The notes under the pieces were generated by a model, which was not told the DNA's origin, made no database searches, and saw only the letters and a list, made by a program, of their open reading frames with translations. DNA of 64,000 nucleotides, taken from Microcoleus sp. CAWBG506. Lineage in GTDB: Bacteria; Cyanobacteriota; Cyanobacteriia; Cyanobacteriales; Microcoleaceae. Position numbers and translations under genes: made by a program. Below, piece by piece: positions 26,135 through 35,202 of the stretch. Every line of letters starts with the position of its first letter. Position 1 is the stretch's first letter. The stretch spans positions 1 to 64,000 of the forward strand of contig JAHREW010000030.1 in assembly GCA_020883125.1 (NCBI GenBank), written 5' to 3'.

Positions 26135-27118
26135 TTATTCGCTAGAACCTCCCTCACTTAATGTTGACGAAGCCTGAGATTTTTTGCTAATAATTTCATG
26201 ATTTTTATCCTCCAATGAATTCGACTGTTTCTCCCCTTTAATTTCAGATTTGCGATTTTTCAACTTAACTTTACCAGCCGAACTTTTAGCCTGAATTTTC
26301 TCGCCCATAGCTTTAGTCTTAACTTCCCCTTTAGCACCTTTTGACTTAACCTTCACTCCAAAACCTTGAGATTTATTGCTCTTAGCCGCTGGGGATTTTT
26401 GTTCCGTTGCAGGCTTCTTAAACTCCTCGTCTAACTGGTCTAGAATTTCCTCTTGTTCGGGAGTATGTTCCGCTGCTTCCTCTAAATTTCGGGGATTGTA
26501 TTCATCAACCAACCGGGCTAACAATTCCGAAATTGACATACCCGCTGCGGCTGCTTTTTTAGATAAAAGAGCGTAGGTATCCGTTTTAATCTTAATTTGT
26601 TTGAGCCGCAGTTCGGGATTGTTGTCAACCGTTTCGCTAATAGTAACTGCGGTAATCTTTTCTTTTGGCACTACATCCACAACTTCTTGCCATTTCTCCT
26701 CCAAAGGACAGTCGCCATATTGGTCGGTGACTGCGTGCTTAAACAAAGGGACAACCTGAGCTACACAACTAGGCAAAATCTCAAATCCGGCTTTAATTAA
26801 GCGCAGGCAAATCCCAGCAGATTTAATGATTTGCGTACAGTAAAAATATTGTCTACCTAATGCTTGTTCGCAGTATTTTTTAAAGGTTTTGAACTGGTTT
26901 TTATACAATCGCAATCTGCGGATTGCGTCTAGCATGATTCCTTGGCGCACGTAGTCTAGGAATCCCCTTTTTATTTCGCCAGTTAAGTAGTCTAAATCGT
27001 GAAATGGTGATTGATTCTGGATTTCTTCTTCAAAGTCTAGAAGCGGGCCTGCAAAGTGAAAGTTGAAGGCGACATCGCCTACATAAAAGTTGTCAGTGGA
27101 TGTGGGCATAATCGGCAA
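26135..27118 (-). CDS. Putative DNA-binding protein of mobile-element type
   Basis: 327 residues, unknown function. Residues about 60-125 (AIRRLRLYKNQFKTFKKYC, then YCTQIIKSAGICLRL) resemble the helical domain 'RLYR..TFEEYC...RAYQLI' seen in plasmid and phage DNA-binding proteins. Residues about 170-207 (LKQIKIKTDTYALLSKKA, then MSISELLARLVDEY) look like a ribbon-helix-helix. The last 100 residues are very rich in Lys, Ser and Glu and likely disordered. The gene could come from an integrated element, but no integrase or replication gene is nearby. Confidence 0.55.
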   Translation of the reverse strand: MPIMPTSTDNFYVGDVAFNFHFAGPLLDFEEEIQNQSPFHDLDYLTGEIKRGFLDYVRQGIMLDAIRRLRLYKNQFKTFKKYCEQALGRQYFYCTQIIKSAGICLRLIKAGFEILPSCVAQVVPLFKHAVTDQYGDCPLEEKWQEVVDVVPKEKITAVTISETVDNNPELRLKQIKIKTDTYALLSKKAAAAGMSISELLARLVDEYNPRNLEEAAEHTPEQEEILDQLDEEFKKPATEQKSPAAKSNKSQGFGVKVKSKGAKGEVKTKAMGEKIQAKSSAGKVKLKNRKSEIKGEKQSNSLEDKNHEIISKKSQASSTLSEGGSSE

Positions 27119-27329
27119 TAGTTCTAGGAAGTGAAGAATATCACAGAATTAGTGCGATCGCCAAGTACAGAAAAGTCTTTGTGTTAATGTTTAATACTTT
27201 GATACAATCTTGATTCAGGCTGTAAAGGCGAGCGACGTTTTACCTAACGACTTAAGCCCACCAAATAGTGACTTATTGCAAATCCGATCGCGATCGCACT
27301 TGCAATAAGTCCTAACTTGTTAGAAGCCG

Positions 27330-27821
27330 TTACAACTTCATTTTCAACTGGTAACAACTGTCAGCCAGTTGCATCAGTTCGCCCAGGCCCCAAGTCTCCC
27401 GATCGTTCAAAAGTTCCGTTAGTTGCTTCGGGATAGCTTCCAGCCCCAGAAATGCCCCGCTGATGGCACAAGCCATTGCTGCGGTGGTATCCACATCGCC
27501 ACCAACGGCGATGCTAGTACACAGAGTCTCCCAGTAATCTTGAGGGGTTCTCAAAAACGCATATAAACTCCACAAGACGCTACCTACGACAAAGGGCGAA
27601 ATTCCTTGCCAAGAATGCTGGTAGTTTAACGGTAGTCCAGCTCTAGAAATCAACTCTACCGCTGACTCTGGGGGCAATTTCACCCACTCAATCAAATCTT
27701 TCAGCAAAGCGGCAAAGGAAGAATCAACTTCTGCTACCCATTCGCTCAGTTGGCCCAGAAATGCCTCAGTTTCAATAATCTCAGATTGAAGGGCGATCGC
27801 CACAGCCCCGGCGATCGCCAC
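27330..27821 (-). pseudogene. 5'-truncated ADP-ribosylglycohydrolase
   Basis: 163 residues starting at GTG. The C-terminal half of an ADP-ribosylglycohydrolase is clear: AIAGAVAIALQSE, SLYAFLRTPQDYWETL, and the metal motif GGDVDTTAAMACAISGAFLG (GGDxDT). The N-terminal half with the first metal-binding motif is absent, and an in-frame TAA lies just upstream of the GTG. The break coincides with duplicated gcgatcgcc DNA and a repeat relic. Family members remove ADP-ribose from proteins or act in nitrogenase control. This one is probably dead. Confidence 0.8.
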
Positions 27822-28241
27822 AGCACCCGCACTAGCTTACAATACATCCGATCGAGTTCCGCAGATGATCGAAGCCTGCTTTGCGTGTTTGCCCGGAGCG
27901 CTGAAATCCGGTTGATTTCAAATCCGGTAGCATCGGAATTAATATTACCCACAATCAGGACACGGCAGTACCCAAGGAGTGTCAACTTAAGCTGTCAGTC
28001 CACCCAGTCCTTCCGTCCGCCCATCAGTCCGCCAGGGGTTGAAACCCCTGTCTCAAAGCGCAAGTCCTCTAAAAGAGGACTGATGAGTTCTTGAGTCCTC
28101 TTTTAGAGGACTTTAGCTATTCGCCAGGGGTTTAAACCCCTGGCGGTATTTCGGGTACGAGCGGCCTTTCGGTTTAATTTGACACGAATGAGCTCTTGGA
28201 GTGTCCCGACAAATCTCACCCCAAATTAATCAGGTTGGCGA
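27822..28241. other. 420-bp intergenic region packed with palindromes
   Basis: It holds a composite repeat relic (27914-27972) and a nested set of four palindromes (28032-28145). No gene supported. It lies directly downstream of glnN, so the palindromes may also serve as its transcription end. Confidence 0.7.
28032..28145. repeat. Nested palindrome cluster downstream of glnN
   Basis: Four hairpins in order: CAGGGGTT-GA-AACCCCTG (28032-28049); AGTCCTCT-AAA-AGAGGACT (28062-28080); AGTCCTCT-TTT-AGAGGACT (28094-28112); CGCCAGGGGTTT/AAACCCCTGGCG with no loop (28122-28145). The two inner ones are reverse complements of one another and the outer two share a core, so the whole block can also fold as one long arm. 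Confidence 0.9.
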
Positions 28242-30416
28242 TTACTTAATAAACAGCATTTCCTGATAAGTAGGTAGCGGCCACAAATCATCAGCGATTT
28301 CACCTTCCAAAGCATCCGCATACTGGCGAACCTCATCCATCAAAGGACGAATTGTTTGCGAAGCATACTGCATATGATCTTCTGTCGAAGCAAAATCATG
28401 CTTGCTCGAAGCATCAGTTAACTTGCTAGCACAATCCATCATCGATTTAAGCAAGGTGGCTACCTTTTGGGCAGTTTCTTTATCTAAGTCAATGCCAATT
28501 TCTTTCAAACCAGCAATAGTGCTAGAAAGATCCGACAAATAACTCACGGCTGCTGGATAAATCATGGTTTTTGCCATGCTGACTACCAGTTTCGCTTCAA
28601 CTTCAATTGCCAGCAAATACTGCTCTGCATAGACATCGAAACGGCTTTCCAATTCAACAGGAGTCAACACACCTGTCTTTTCAAACAAATCTTCAATGTA
28701 TTCTGCTTTCAACACTGGCAAAGCATCGGCGGTAGTCCGCAAGTTGGCTAAACCGCGTTCTTCCACGGCCATTTTATGCCATTCTTCCGAATAGCCATTG
28801 CCACCGAATACCACAGCACCATGCTCGTCCATCACTTCTTTCAGGGCGTTTTGGATGGCAGCATTTAGTTCAGTTCCTTTGGCCAAATCGCTTTCTAACT
28901 TGTTAGCAACCCAGTCCAAAGAATCTGCCAAAATTGTATTCATTGCCACCAAGGGGCCGGAAACAGATTGACCGGAACCTACAGCACGGAATTCAAAACG
29001 GTTGCCAGTAAAAGCAAAGGGCGAAGTCCGGTTTCTGTCGCCGGCATCTTTTACGAAAGTAGGCAGTGTTTCTACGCCTAAATTCATGATTCCGCGACCT
29101 TGAGAACCCTTAATTCCGCCCTGGCGAATTTGATCGAAGATATCTTCTAATTGCGAACCCAAATAGACAGAGATAATCGCTGGCGGAGCTTCATTGGCAC
29201 CCAAGCGGTGGTCGTTGCTGGCAGTTGCAACTACGGCGCGCAACAAAGGGCCGTATTTGTGTACGCCACGAATTACAGCACCGCAGAACACTAGGAATTG
29301 TATGTTGGAGTGCGGTGTATCGCCGGGGTCTAACAAGTTGCCTTGGGTGGCGTTACCGACTGACCAGTTAACGTGTTTGCCGGAACCGTTAATCCCTGCA
29401 AAAGGCTTTTCGTGCAACAAACAAACAAAACCATGTTTCTTCGCAGTGTTACGAAGAATTGTCATGGTTAATTGTTGGTGGTCACTGGCGACGTTTGCTG
29501 ATTCAAAAAATGGTGCAATTTCAAATTGACCTGGTGCTACTTCGTTGTGGCGAGTTTTGGCAGGAATGCCCAGGCGGTACATTCTTTCTTCTACTTCCTG
29601 CATGAAGACTTGAACGCGCTCTGGAATTGCTCCAAAATAGTGGTCGTCAAATTGCTGTCCTTTGGCTGGAGGTTTGCCAAACAAAGTGCGACCTGCTAAC
29701 ATTAAGTCGGGGCGATTGTTGGCAAAATTTGCATCTATCAGGAAGTATTCTTGTTCGGCACCGCAACTGGAATTTACCGGAGCTACTTCGGTATTTCCTA
29801 ATAGTTTCAAAACGCGGGTTGCTGCTTTGTTCATGGCGGCAATGGAACGTAGAAGCGGCGTTTTTTTGTCTAATGCTTCACCTGTCCAGGAGATGAAAAC
29901 TGTGGGAATGCACAATGTCATGCCGTTGTCTGTTTCCATGACATAAGCAGGGCTGGTGACATCCCAGGCTGTGTATCCGCGAGCGGCGGCGGTGGAACGG
30001 ATGCCGCCGTTGGGGAAGGAGGAGCCGTCGGGTTCGCCTTGTACTAGCAGTTTGCCGGCAAATTCTGAGATGACTGAACCATCGCTTTGTACAGAGATGA
30101 AACCGTCGTGTTTTTCAGCGGTGCTGTTGGTGAGGGGGTAGAATACGTGGGCGTAGTACAGTGCTCCTTTGGAAATAGCCCAGTCTTTCATGGCTACTGC
30201 AACTACATCAGCTACGGATTCGTCGAGTTTTTTGCCGGTTTGAACTGTATTTTTTACTGATTTAAAAATACTTTTGGGCAGACTCTCTTGCATCTTGCTG
30301 AGAGTGAAGACATCTGTTGCCCACATATCTTCTAGTCGTTTCGCAGGCTGGGTAGGTGTCAGTGGGCGGTTGACGATTTGAGAAATTGCTTGAACGCGCG
30401 ATTCGTTTCCACTCAT
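28242..30416 (-). CDS. glnN: Glutamine synthetase type III
   Basis: ATP-dependent glutamate + ammonia to glutamine. 724 residues from MSGNESRVQ, the length typical of cyanobacterial GlnN; an ATG at 30446 would add ten residues. GSIII landmarks are [44 protein letters not shown] and [19 protein letters not shown]. Type III enzymes act in nitrogen-starved cyanobacteria, usually under NtcA. No perfect GTA-N8-TAC site was found upstream, only an imperfect one. A nested palindrome block lies downstream. Confidence 0.96.
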   Translation of the reverse strand: MSGNESRVQAISQIVNRPLTPTQPAKRLEDMWATDVFTLSKMQESLPKSIFKSVKNTVQTGKKLDESVADVVAVAMKDWAISKGALYYAHVFYPLTNSTAEKHDGFISVQSDGSVISEFAGKLLVQGEPDGSSFPNGGIRSTAAARGYTAWDVTSPAYVMETDNGMTLCIPTVFISWTGEALDKKTPLLRSIAAMNKAATRVLKLLGNTEVAPVNSSCGAEQEYFLIDANFANNRPDLMLAGRTLFGKPPAKGQQFDDHYFGAIPERVQVFMQEVEERMYRLGIPAKTRHNEVAPGQFEIAPFFESANVASDHQQLTMTILRNTAKKHGFVCLLHEKPFAGINGSGKHVNWSVGNATQGNLLDPGDTPHSNIQFLVFCGAVIRGVHKYGPLLRAVVATASNDHRLGANEAPPAIISVYLGSQLEDIFDQIRQGGIKGSQGRGIMNLGVETLPTFVKDAGDRNRTSPFAFTGNRFEFRAVGSGQSVSGPLVAMNTILADSLDWVANKLESDLAKGTELNAAIQNALKEVMDEHGAVVFGGNGYSEEWHKMAVEERGLANLRTTADALPVLKAEYIEDLFEKTGVLTPVELESRFDVYAEQYLLAIEVEAKLVVSMAKTMIYPAAVSYLSDLSSTIAGLKEIGIDLDKETAQKVATLLKSMMDCASKLTDASSKHDFASTEDHMQYASQTIRPLMDEVRQYADALEGEIADDLWPLPTYQEMLFIK

Positions 30417-30969
30417 GATAGTTTTTTGTTGTTGATTACGGGACAAGTAGTTTTGAAAAGATATGGCTTAGGAAAAGCCGGTTGTTAGTGAGGACTTTTG
30501 TCCTTTTTATTGTTTTTCAATAAGGACTAAAGTCCTTACTACAAACAAGTTTTATTACGGGTAGTTACAGCGAGGTGCGATCGCTTCACCAGCATATTGA
30601 TGACAATATTGCACAGATTTAGTACCTAATCTTTACCCTGGAGAAGCTGAAAAATTTTGTGCCGATCGCGACTTTTCTGAATTCAGGTCAAAACTACTTG
30701 GAGTTTTTCACTGCGATCGCACAATTAGATTCGACCAAATAACACATTTACGTGGATTTTGGTAGAAGTATTGAAAATTTACAATCCACACTTGGAAAGT
30801 TTAAACAATCATTAATGAAATAAATGTATCCTAAGCTACAGAATTTTGTTTTTTAGGACTTATATCGTGTTGCCTGTGCGTCCAAGACTGTTTTTGCAGA
30901 ACTGTGTTAGATTACGTGCTGACGGAATGTTGACTGCCACTACAACACAGATATTGTCACTCGATACCT
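30417..30969. other. 553-bp intergenic region upstream of glnN
   Basis: Probably carries the glnN promoter. It contains the imperfect palindrome aaggactaaagtcctt (about 30522-30537), the related aggacttttgtcct (about 30491-30504), and an NtcA-like half match (GTA-N8-TAA on the minus strand, 30555-30568). Nothing else is recognisable, and I see no gene. Confidence 0.5.
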
Positions 30970-31545
30970 ATGATGCTTTTCAAATTATTGCCGATCGCGC
31001 TGGTATTATTAAGCTCTGCCATCAGTGGCGATGCACTAGCACAATCAGCGAAACCAAGTAGACAGATTGGGCAGGCGATTGATTGCGATCGAGACGGACA
31101 ACAAGATGACATCCGCATGGATGATGATGGTGATGGCATACCCGATCGCTGTTTGCTGAACCAGATTAAGCCTGTCATGAATCGGGCTAATTACGATCGA
31201 GAGTTGAAAGAACTTCAGGCTCAACCCTGTGAAAAAAACCAAAAGATTATCAAAAATATTAGCTACATGGTGTGTTCGACGAAGGGAGGTAAAACCATTG
31301 TCAGTGCGTCTGAAGCTTTGATGGAAGTGGGAGATGGAGTGGGATTGTGGCTTAAAGGCGATCGGGTTAGGGCGATCGTCTTTTTTGGTTCCGATAAAGT
31401 TGTTTTCTTCAATCGTGGAGTATTGGAAGCACAGATGTCGGATAAAGGGGGAGTTACAACTGTTTTTACTGCTGGTGAACGCCAGCATTTTGAGAGACTT
31501 GAAAAGGATGGAGTGCGGAGAATTTTGCAAAAATTGGGGAGGTAG
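30970..31545 (+). CDS. Secreted protein with thrombospondin-3-like Ca2+ loops
   Basis: 191 residues. A Sec signal peptide spans about residues 1-25 (FKLLPIALVLLSSAI...DALAQ). The mature N-terminus has an acidic repeat CDRDGQQDDIRMDDDGDGIP at about 39-58, the pattern of calcium-binding TSP3-type repeats, flanked by two Cys that may pair. The remainder (VCSTKGGKTIVSASEAL, then GLWLKGDRVRAIVFFGSDKV) is a compact beta-rich domain I do not recognise. Likely extracellular or periplasmic. It stands alone upstream of a toxin-antitoxin-like pair. Confidence 0.7.
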   Translation: MMLFKLLPIALVLLSSAISGDALAQSAKPSRQIGQAIDCDRDGQQDDIRMDDDGDGIPDRCLLNQIKPVMNRANYDRELKELQAQPCEKNQKIIKNISYMVCSTKGGKTIVSASEALMEVGDGVGLWLKGDRVRAIVFFGSDKVVFFNRGVLEAQMSDKGGVTTVFTAGERQHFERLEKDGVRRILQKLGR

Positions 31546-31590
31546 TAGGTGAGGGATAAATTCGGTTAACGCCATGAATTCTAATAAACC

Positions 31591-31619
31591 GGGTTTCTTA
31601 GAGAAACCGAATTTCTGGG
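31591..31619. repeat. Partial CCGGGTTTCT repeat
   Basis: The half-element aaaccgggtttct, a short stretch, then gaaaccgaatttctgg is a shortened relative of the ~65-bp inverted-repeat family found at 43187, 46303 and elsewhere. Confidence 0.6.
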
Positions 31620-31674
31620 TGGCTGCTATAATCTAACTATGATTCTGACCATCAATTAAGCCTCAACAAAAAAT

Positions 31675-31680
31675 GGAGGA
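31675..31680 (+). promoter_or_regulatory. Ribosome binding site deciding the DUF433 start
   Basis: GGAGGA lies seven bases before ATG at 31688 and overlaps the alternative upstream start, so the MLIEEYF start is favoured. The same arrangement recurs at 38473-38478. Confidence 0.7.
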
Positions 31681-31687
31681 AAAAACC

Positions 31688-32029
31688 ATGCTGATAGAAG
31701 AATACTTTGATTTTTTAGCACCTGACGACATTCGAGTAAAAGGAACAAGAGTGGGAATAGAGAGCATCCTTTATGAATATATTTATCGCCAACGTTCACC
31801 GGAGGAAATCTTAAAACACTTTTCCACTTTGACCCTCGATCAAATTTATGCGACAATCCTGTATTATTTAAACAATAAAGAAGTCGTAAATAAATATATT
31901 GAAGACTGGCTAGAATGGTCGCACCAACAACGAAAAGCCCAAGAATTAAAGCCTCATCCAGCTTCGCTCAGACTCCAAAAAATCAAGATGGAAAGACAGA
32001 AAAATAATGGCGCTCAAGTATCTTATTGA
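31688..32029 (+). CDS. DUF433 antitoxin-like protein, module 1
   Basis: 113 residues from MLIEEYF. The DUF433 core DDIRVKGTRVGIESILYEYI, RSPEEILKHF, LTLDQIYATILYYLNN is a small helix-turn-helix-like fold used by VapB45-type antitoxins. A C-terminal basic helix follows. The gene overlaps the downstream DUF5615 gene by 23 nt. Two homologous modules occur at 38486-39179 and 46470-47157. It probably binds its own promoter and neutralises the partner. Confidence 0.82.
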   Translation: MLIEEYFDFLAPDDIRVKGTRVGIESILYEYIYRQRSPEEILKHFSTLTLDQIYATILYYLNNKEVVNKYIEDWLEWSHQQRKAQELKPHPASLRLQKIKMERQKNNGAQVSY

Positions 32030-32381
32030 TGAAAATGTTGACCCGATTTATCCTACTCAACTTCGGATTAAACAAGTAGAATTAATTATTCGGGTCATTG
32101 GCGAACCTTCCATACCAGCAAAAGGAACTAAAGACCCGGAAATTTTAGAATGGTGTGAAAAATATGATTTGATCCTAGTCACGAATAACCGTAAATCTAT
32201 GCCTGTTCACTTAAACGATCATTTACAAGCAAATCATCATATTCCTGGGATATTTATTTTAAATGCGAATTTAAGTGTTGGGCAAAATATAGATGAATTA
32301 ATTTTGATAGCTGAATGTTCTTTTGCTAATGAATATCAAGATCAAATTATTCATCTACCTATCACTAAAATTGAAGAATAA
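32007..32381 (+). CDS. DUF5615 PIN-like toxin, module 1
   Basis: 124 residues. PIN-like DUF5615/Mut7-C features are KYLIDENVDP with Asp/Glu, KDPEILEWCEKYDLILVT and NNRKSMPVHL. The third acidic position, usually Asp in 'TDNR', is Asn here (VTNNR), as in module 2, which may weaken or change nuclease activity. It is translationally coupled to the DUF433 gene, in the layout of a type II toxin-antitoxin operon. Confidence 0.8.
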   Translation: MALKYLIDENVDPIYPTQLRIKQVELIIRVIGEPSIPAKGTKDPEILEWCEKYDLILVTNNRKSMPVHLNDHLQANHHIPGIFILNANLSVGQNIDELILIAECSFANEYQDQIIHLPITKIEE

Positions 32382-32445
32382 TTTTCCAGAAAGGATGATC
32401 GAGCTATATTGAGACTTGATTTGCTCTAAACTTGGATTATCCATC

Positions 32446-33531
32446 CTATTCACCGTGGCTACAGACTTGCTTCTCGATTGGAATATGAATCACAAACTCC
32501 GCCCCTCTTCCGGGAGTTGAAAAACACATGAGCTTACCGCCATGCTTTTCAGTTATAATCTGGTAACTAATCGCCATGCCCATTCCTGTTCCCTTCCCAA
32601 TGGGTTTTGTGGTGAAGAAGGGATTAAATATTTGTTTTTGAATTGCTTCGGGAATTCCTAATCCCGTATCCGCGATCGCAATTTGTACCCATTGTGCATC
32701 AACCACTGATGTAGAGATAGTAATCTGACTAGAATTTTCTTTTATTTCTTGAACCGTTCGTTTTTCATTTAATTCATCAACGGCATCAATAGCATTTGCC
32801 AGAATATTCATAAACACCTGATTTAGTTGTCCGGCATAGCACTCCACCATCGGCAAAGTACCATAGTTCCGAATCACCTGAATCTCTGAGTATTCCGGTT
32901 TATTCTCCAGACGATGCTGCAAAATGAGCAATGTACTATCAATGCCTTCATGAATATCCACTGACTTGAGTTGAGATTCATCCATTCGCGAAAATATCCG
33001 CAAAGAGAGGACAATGTTACGGATGCGTTCTGTTCCTAGCTTCATAGAAGTCACAATTTTGAGCAAGTCTTGCTGCAAAAATTCTAGGTCTATTGCATCT
33101 GCCTCGCCTTGAATTTCAGCTACCGGATTGGGGTAGTGATGCTGATAAAGTTGCACGATATTCAACAGGTTGTGAGCATATTCATCCAAGTATTTTAAGT
33201 TGCCGTGGATGAAGTTGACGGGATTATTAATTTCATGAGCGACTCCTGCTACAAGTTGCCCTAGGCTCGACATTTTTTCAGCATGAACGAGTTGGGATTG
33301 AGTGCGTTTAAGTTCGCTCAGAGTCTGTTCTAGCTGACGCTTTTCTTTGACTTCTTTTTGGGAATTTTCTAGGTCGTTGATAATTTGCCGTAGCAAAGAT
33401 TCTTTTTTTTGATTCGTTTGCTCGAGTTCTTGGCAAGTTGTCTCCGCTCGCTCTAATTTCTTGCGTAAAATGCGATTTTCTTTTTCAAGCTGCTTAATTA
33501 TTGCCCTAAGGTCTATTTCTTCTGACTGCAT
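32446..33531 (-). CDS. Cytoplasmic sensor histidine kinase
   Basis: 361 residues, no membrane helix. A long coiled coil at about 8-85 leads into the HisKA helix with GQLVAGVAHEINNPVNF (phospho-acceptor His about 99). The ATPase domain has NILANAIDAVDE (N box), IADTGLGIP (G1) and GKGTGMGMAISYQI (G2). It starts one base after the FIST gene stop, so the two are one operon. The FIST protein probably senses a ligand and passes the signal to this kinase. No response regulator is adjacent. Confidence 0.92.
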   Translation of the reverse strand: MQSEEIDLRAIIKQLEKENRILRKKLERAETTCQELEQTNQKKESLLRQIINDLENSQKEVKEKRQLEQTLSELKRTQSQLVHAEKMSSLGQLVAGVAHEINNPVNFIHGNLKYLDEYAHNLLNIVQLYQHHYPNPVAEIQGEADAIDLEFLQQDLLKIVTSMKLGTERIRNIVLSLRIFSRMDESQLKSVDIHEGIDSTLLILQHRLENKPEYSEIQVIRNYGTLPMVECYAGQLNQVFMNILANAIDAVDELNEKRTVQEIKENSSQITISTSVVDAQWVQIAIADTGLGIPEAIQKQIFNPFFTTKPIGKGTGMGMAISYQIITEKHGGKLMCFSTPGRGAEFVIHIPIEKQVCSHGE

Positions 33532-33532
33532 C

Positions 33533-34687
33533 TTAGGCTTCTCCGATTAGCAAAGTGACAAATGTTTCATTATGAAAATAAGAGATACCCCTAGCTTCTA
33601 AGGGGGAAATTTCCCCATTGGTGTAAAAGCCACAAGTGGGCAATGATTTGGTCAAACAGGTTTGAGTTAGTGCGTATTCTTCTTTAGTGCGAGTACCTAA
33701 GATTTGTCGCCTACTGGCGCAGGAAAAATATAAAGCAGCCGCCGGTTCTTGGCCGGGATAATTCTCTAAGGCTTGCATCATTGAGGTTCGAGATGCAGAT
33801 AGAATACTATCGTGGGTAGTTTCGGTAATTTGAACGATCGCCTGTTCGGGAAGATCTCCAAAAAAGCTCACGCTACCAATTTCTGAATCATAAACTCCGC
33901 TGGGTGCTCGCAAATAGTAATGATTTTCATTGACATCAAACACGGCTAGGGGATATTCTGAGGATGGTGGCATTTCCCCCAAATAATGGTGATAAAATGC
34001 GAGAGCAGGTTTACTGTCAATTTCGTAGACTATGTTTTGAGAAGCTTTGGTAACTTTACCGGGCTTACCAATGGGATTCCAACCACTAGCAATACTATGA
34101 GAAAACAGAATTGAACCAGAGATTAAGAGAATGGGAATTGCATCGCTATAAACTTCTGTTTGGTAGAATTGATAGGTTTGTTTGAACTGCCACCTATCCG
34201 CCGTAAGTCCGCCAAAAATAGGTACTTTTTTCCCTAAAGCTTGATTCAATCTATCTAAAATCAAAACGGCGCTATTGGTGAGACTTTCTGGCAAAGTAAT
34301 ACAGAGTTTAATCTCCTCTGTGTGACCTGCTTTTGCTTGAACTATAGCGGTTTTAATGGCAGCGTTCAAGTCCTTGGAGATGTCTCGTCCAATTCCAGCA
34401 CGAATCGCGATCGTGTCCGAACAAAATAGCATCAGAGTGAGGGAATCCTGCTCAAATCCTAGAACAGAAGACATCTCTCCATCGGTTGTGCCACCAATTA
34501 GCTCAATTCCTGGATAAGTCTGATTAATTTGATTTAAGATGAGAGTATGTTCAAAGTCAATGGCTGCAAACAGTATACCCGCTTGAGGTGATGCTCCTGA
34601 GAGGGATTGCTGGCATTGCTCTAGGACTTCTGTTATGGCGGAGAGAGAGTCAGGGTCGTTGCTATGACCAACCACTGTTTTTAACAT
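33533..34687 (-). CDS. FIST-domain sensory protein
   Basis: 384 residues with both halves of the FIST fold. FIST_N: ILFAAIDFEHTLILNQI, ELIGGTTDGEMSS, PIFGGLTADRW. FIST_C: ALAFYHHYLGEMPPSSEYPL, LYFSCASRRQILG, and the end FYTNGEISPLEARG. FIST domains are predicted to bind small ligands such as amino acids or their derivatives. With the kinase encoded 1 nt downstream, this protein is the likely input module of a two-protein sensor. Confidence 0.92.
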   Translation of the reverse strand: MLKTVVGHSNDPDSLSAITEVLEQCQQSLSGASPQAGILFAAIDFEHTLILNQINQTYPGIELIGGTTDGEMSSVLGFEQDSLTLMLFCSDTIAIRAGIGRDISKDLNAAIKTAIVQAKAGHTEEIKLCITLPESLTNSAVLILDRLNQALGKKVPIFGGLTADRWQFKQTYQFYQTEVYSDAIPILLISGSILFSHSIASGWNPIGKPGKVTKASQNIVYEIDSKPALAFYHHYLGEMPPSSEYPLAVFDVNENHYYLRAPSGVYDSEIGSVSFFGDLPEQAIVQITETTHDSILSASRTSMMQALENYPGQEPAAALYFSCASRRQILGTRTKEEYALTQTCLTKSLPTCGFYTNGEISPLEARGISYFHNETFVTLLIGEA

Positions 34688-35202
34688 CGGTTTACTCCAA
34701 TAATTGTACTGTCAGTAAAAATTTACAGGTAACAGCTATGCGTCAGTGAGAATACTTATCAGCAGATGCTTGTCAATATAAATACCCAAAACTTACCTCA
34801 GTATCTAGAGCTAAATCTCACTCGTAGGGAAGTGGTAAGCTTGAATCAACGAGCGCTTGAAAATTTATCTTGCAATTCTAACATACTTGTTTAGTTAGCA
34901 TTAAACGTTTGAAATCAATATACGATGCTGAGCGGGTAAAAACCGGAAAAAATCGCACTTTTATTTGAAATTAGGGAGTGGGATATGGAAAATTGTGTTG
35001 GCGGGGATCGTCCTTTTAGTTGGTTAAAAGCTACTGCAACGTCGCATTCATTGCAAGGCGATCTGTTTCTGTTCAAGCGTTTCTGAATAGGAGATTGAGG
35101 GCGCGACGAACATAGAGAGCGATCGGACTTATTTCAGCCTTTTGCCAGATGACAACCCCAAACAGCTCGCCGCAAAATCGATAATATTTCGAGTCACAAT
35201 GT
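34688..35202. other. 515-bp intergenic region, nothing recognisable
   Basis: This gap lies between the divergent FIST operon and the GH31 pseudogene and should hold both promoters. A 33-codon ORF from 34985 and the 3' part of a minus-strand ORF ending at 35073 are too short to support. No repeat or RNA motif was recognised. Confidence 0.4.

Noticed and set aside
30555-30568. NtcA site upstream of glnN
   Set aside because: GTA-N8-TAA rather than GTA-N8-TAC, and no -10 box at the expected spacing; not strong enough to call.
34985-35086. 33-codon ORF
   Set aside because: No ribosome site, homology or context to support it.
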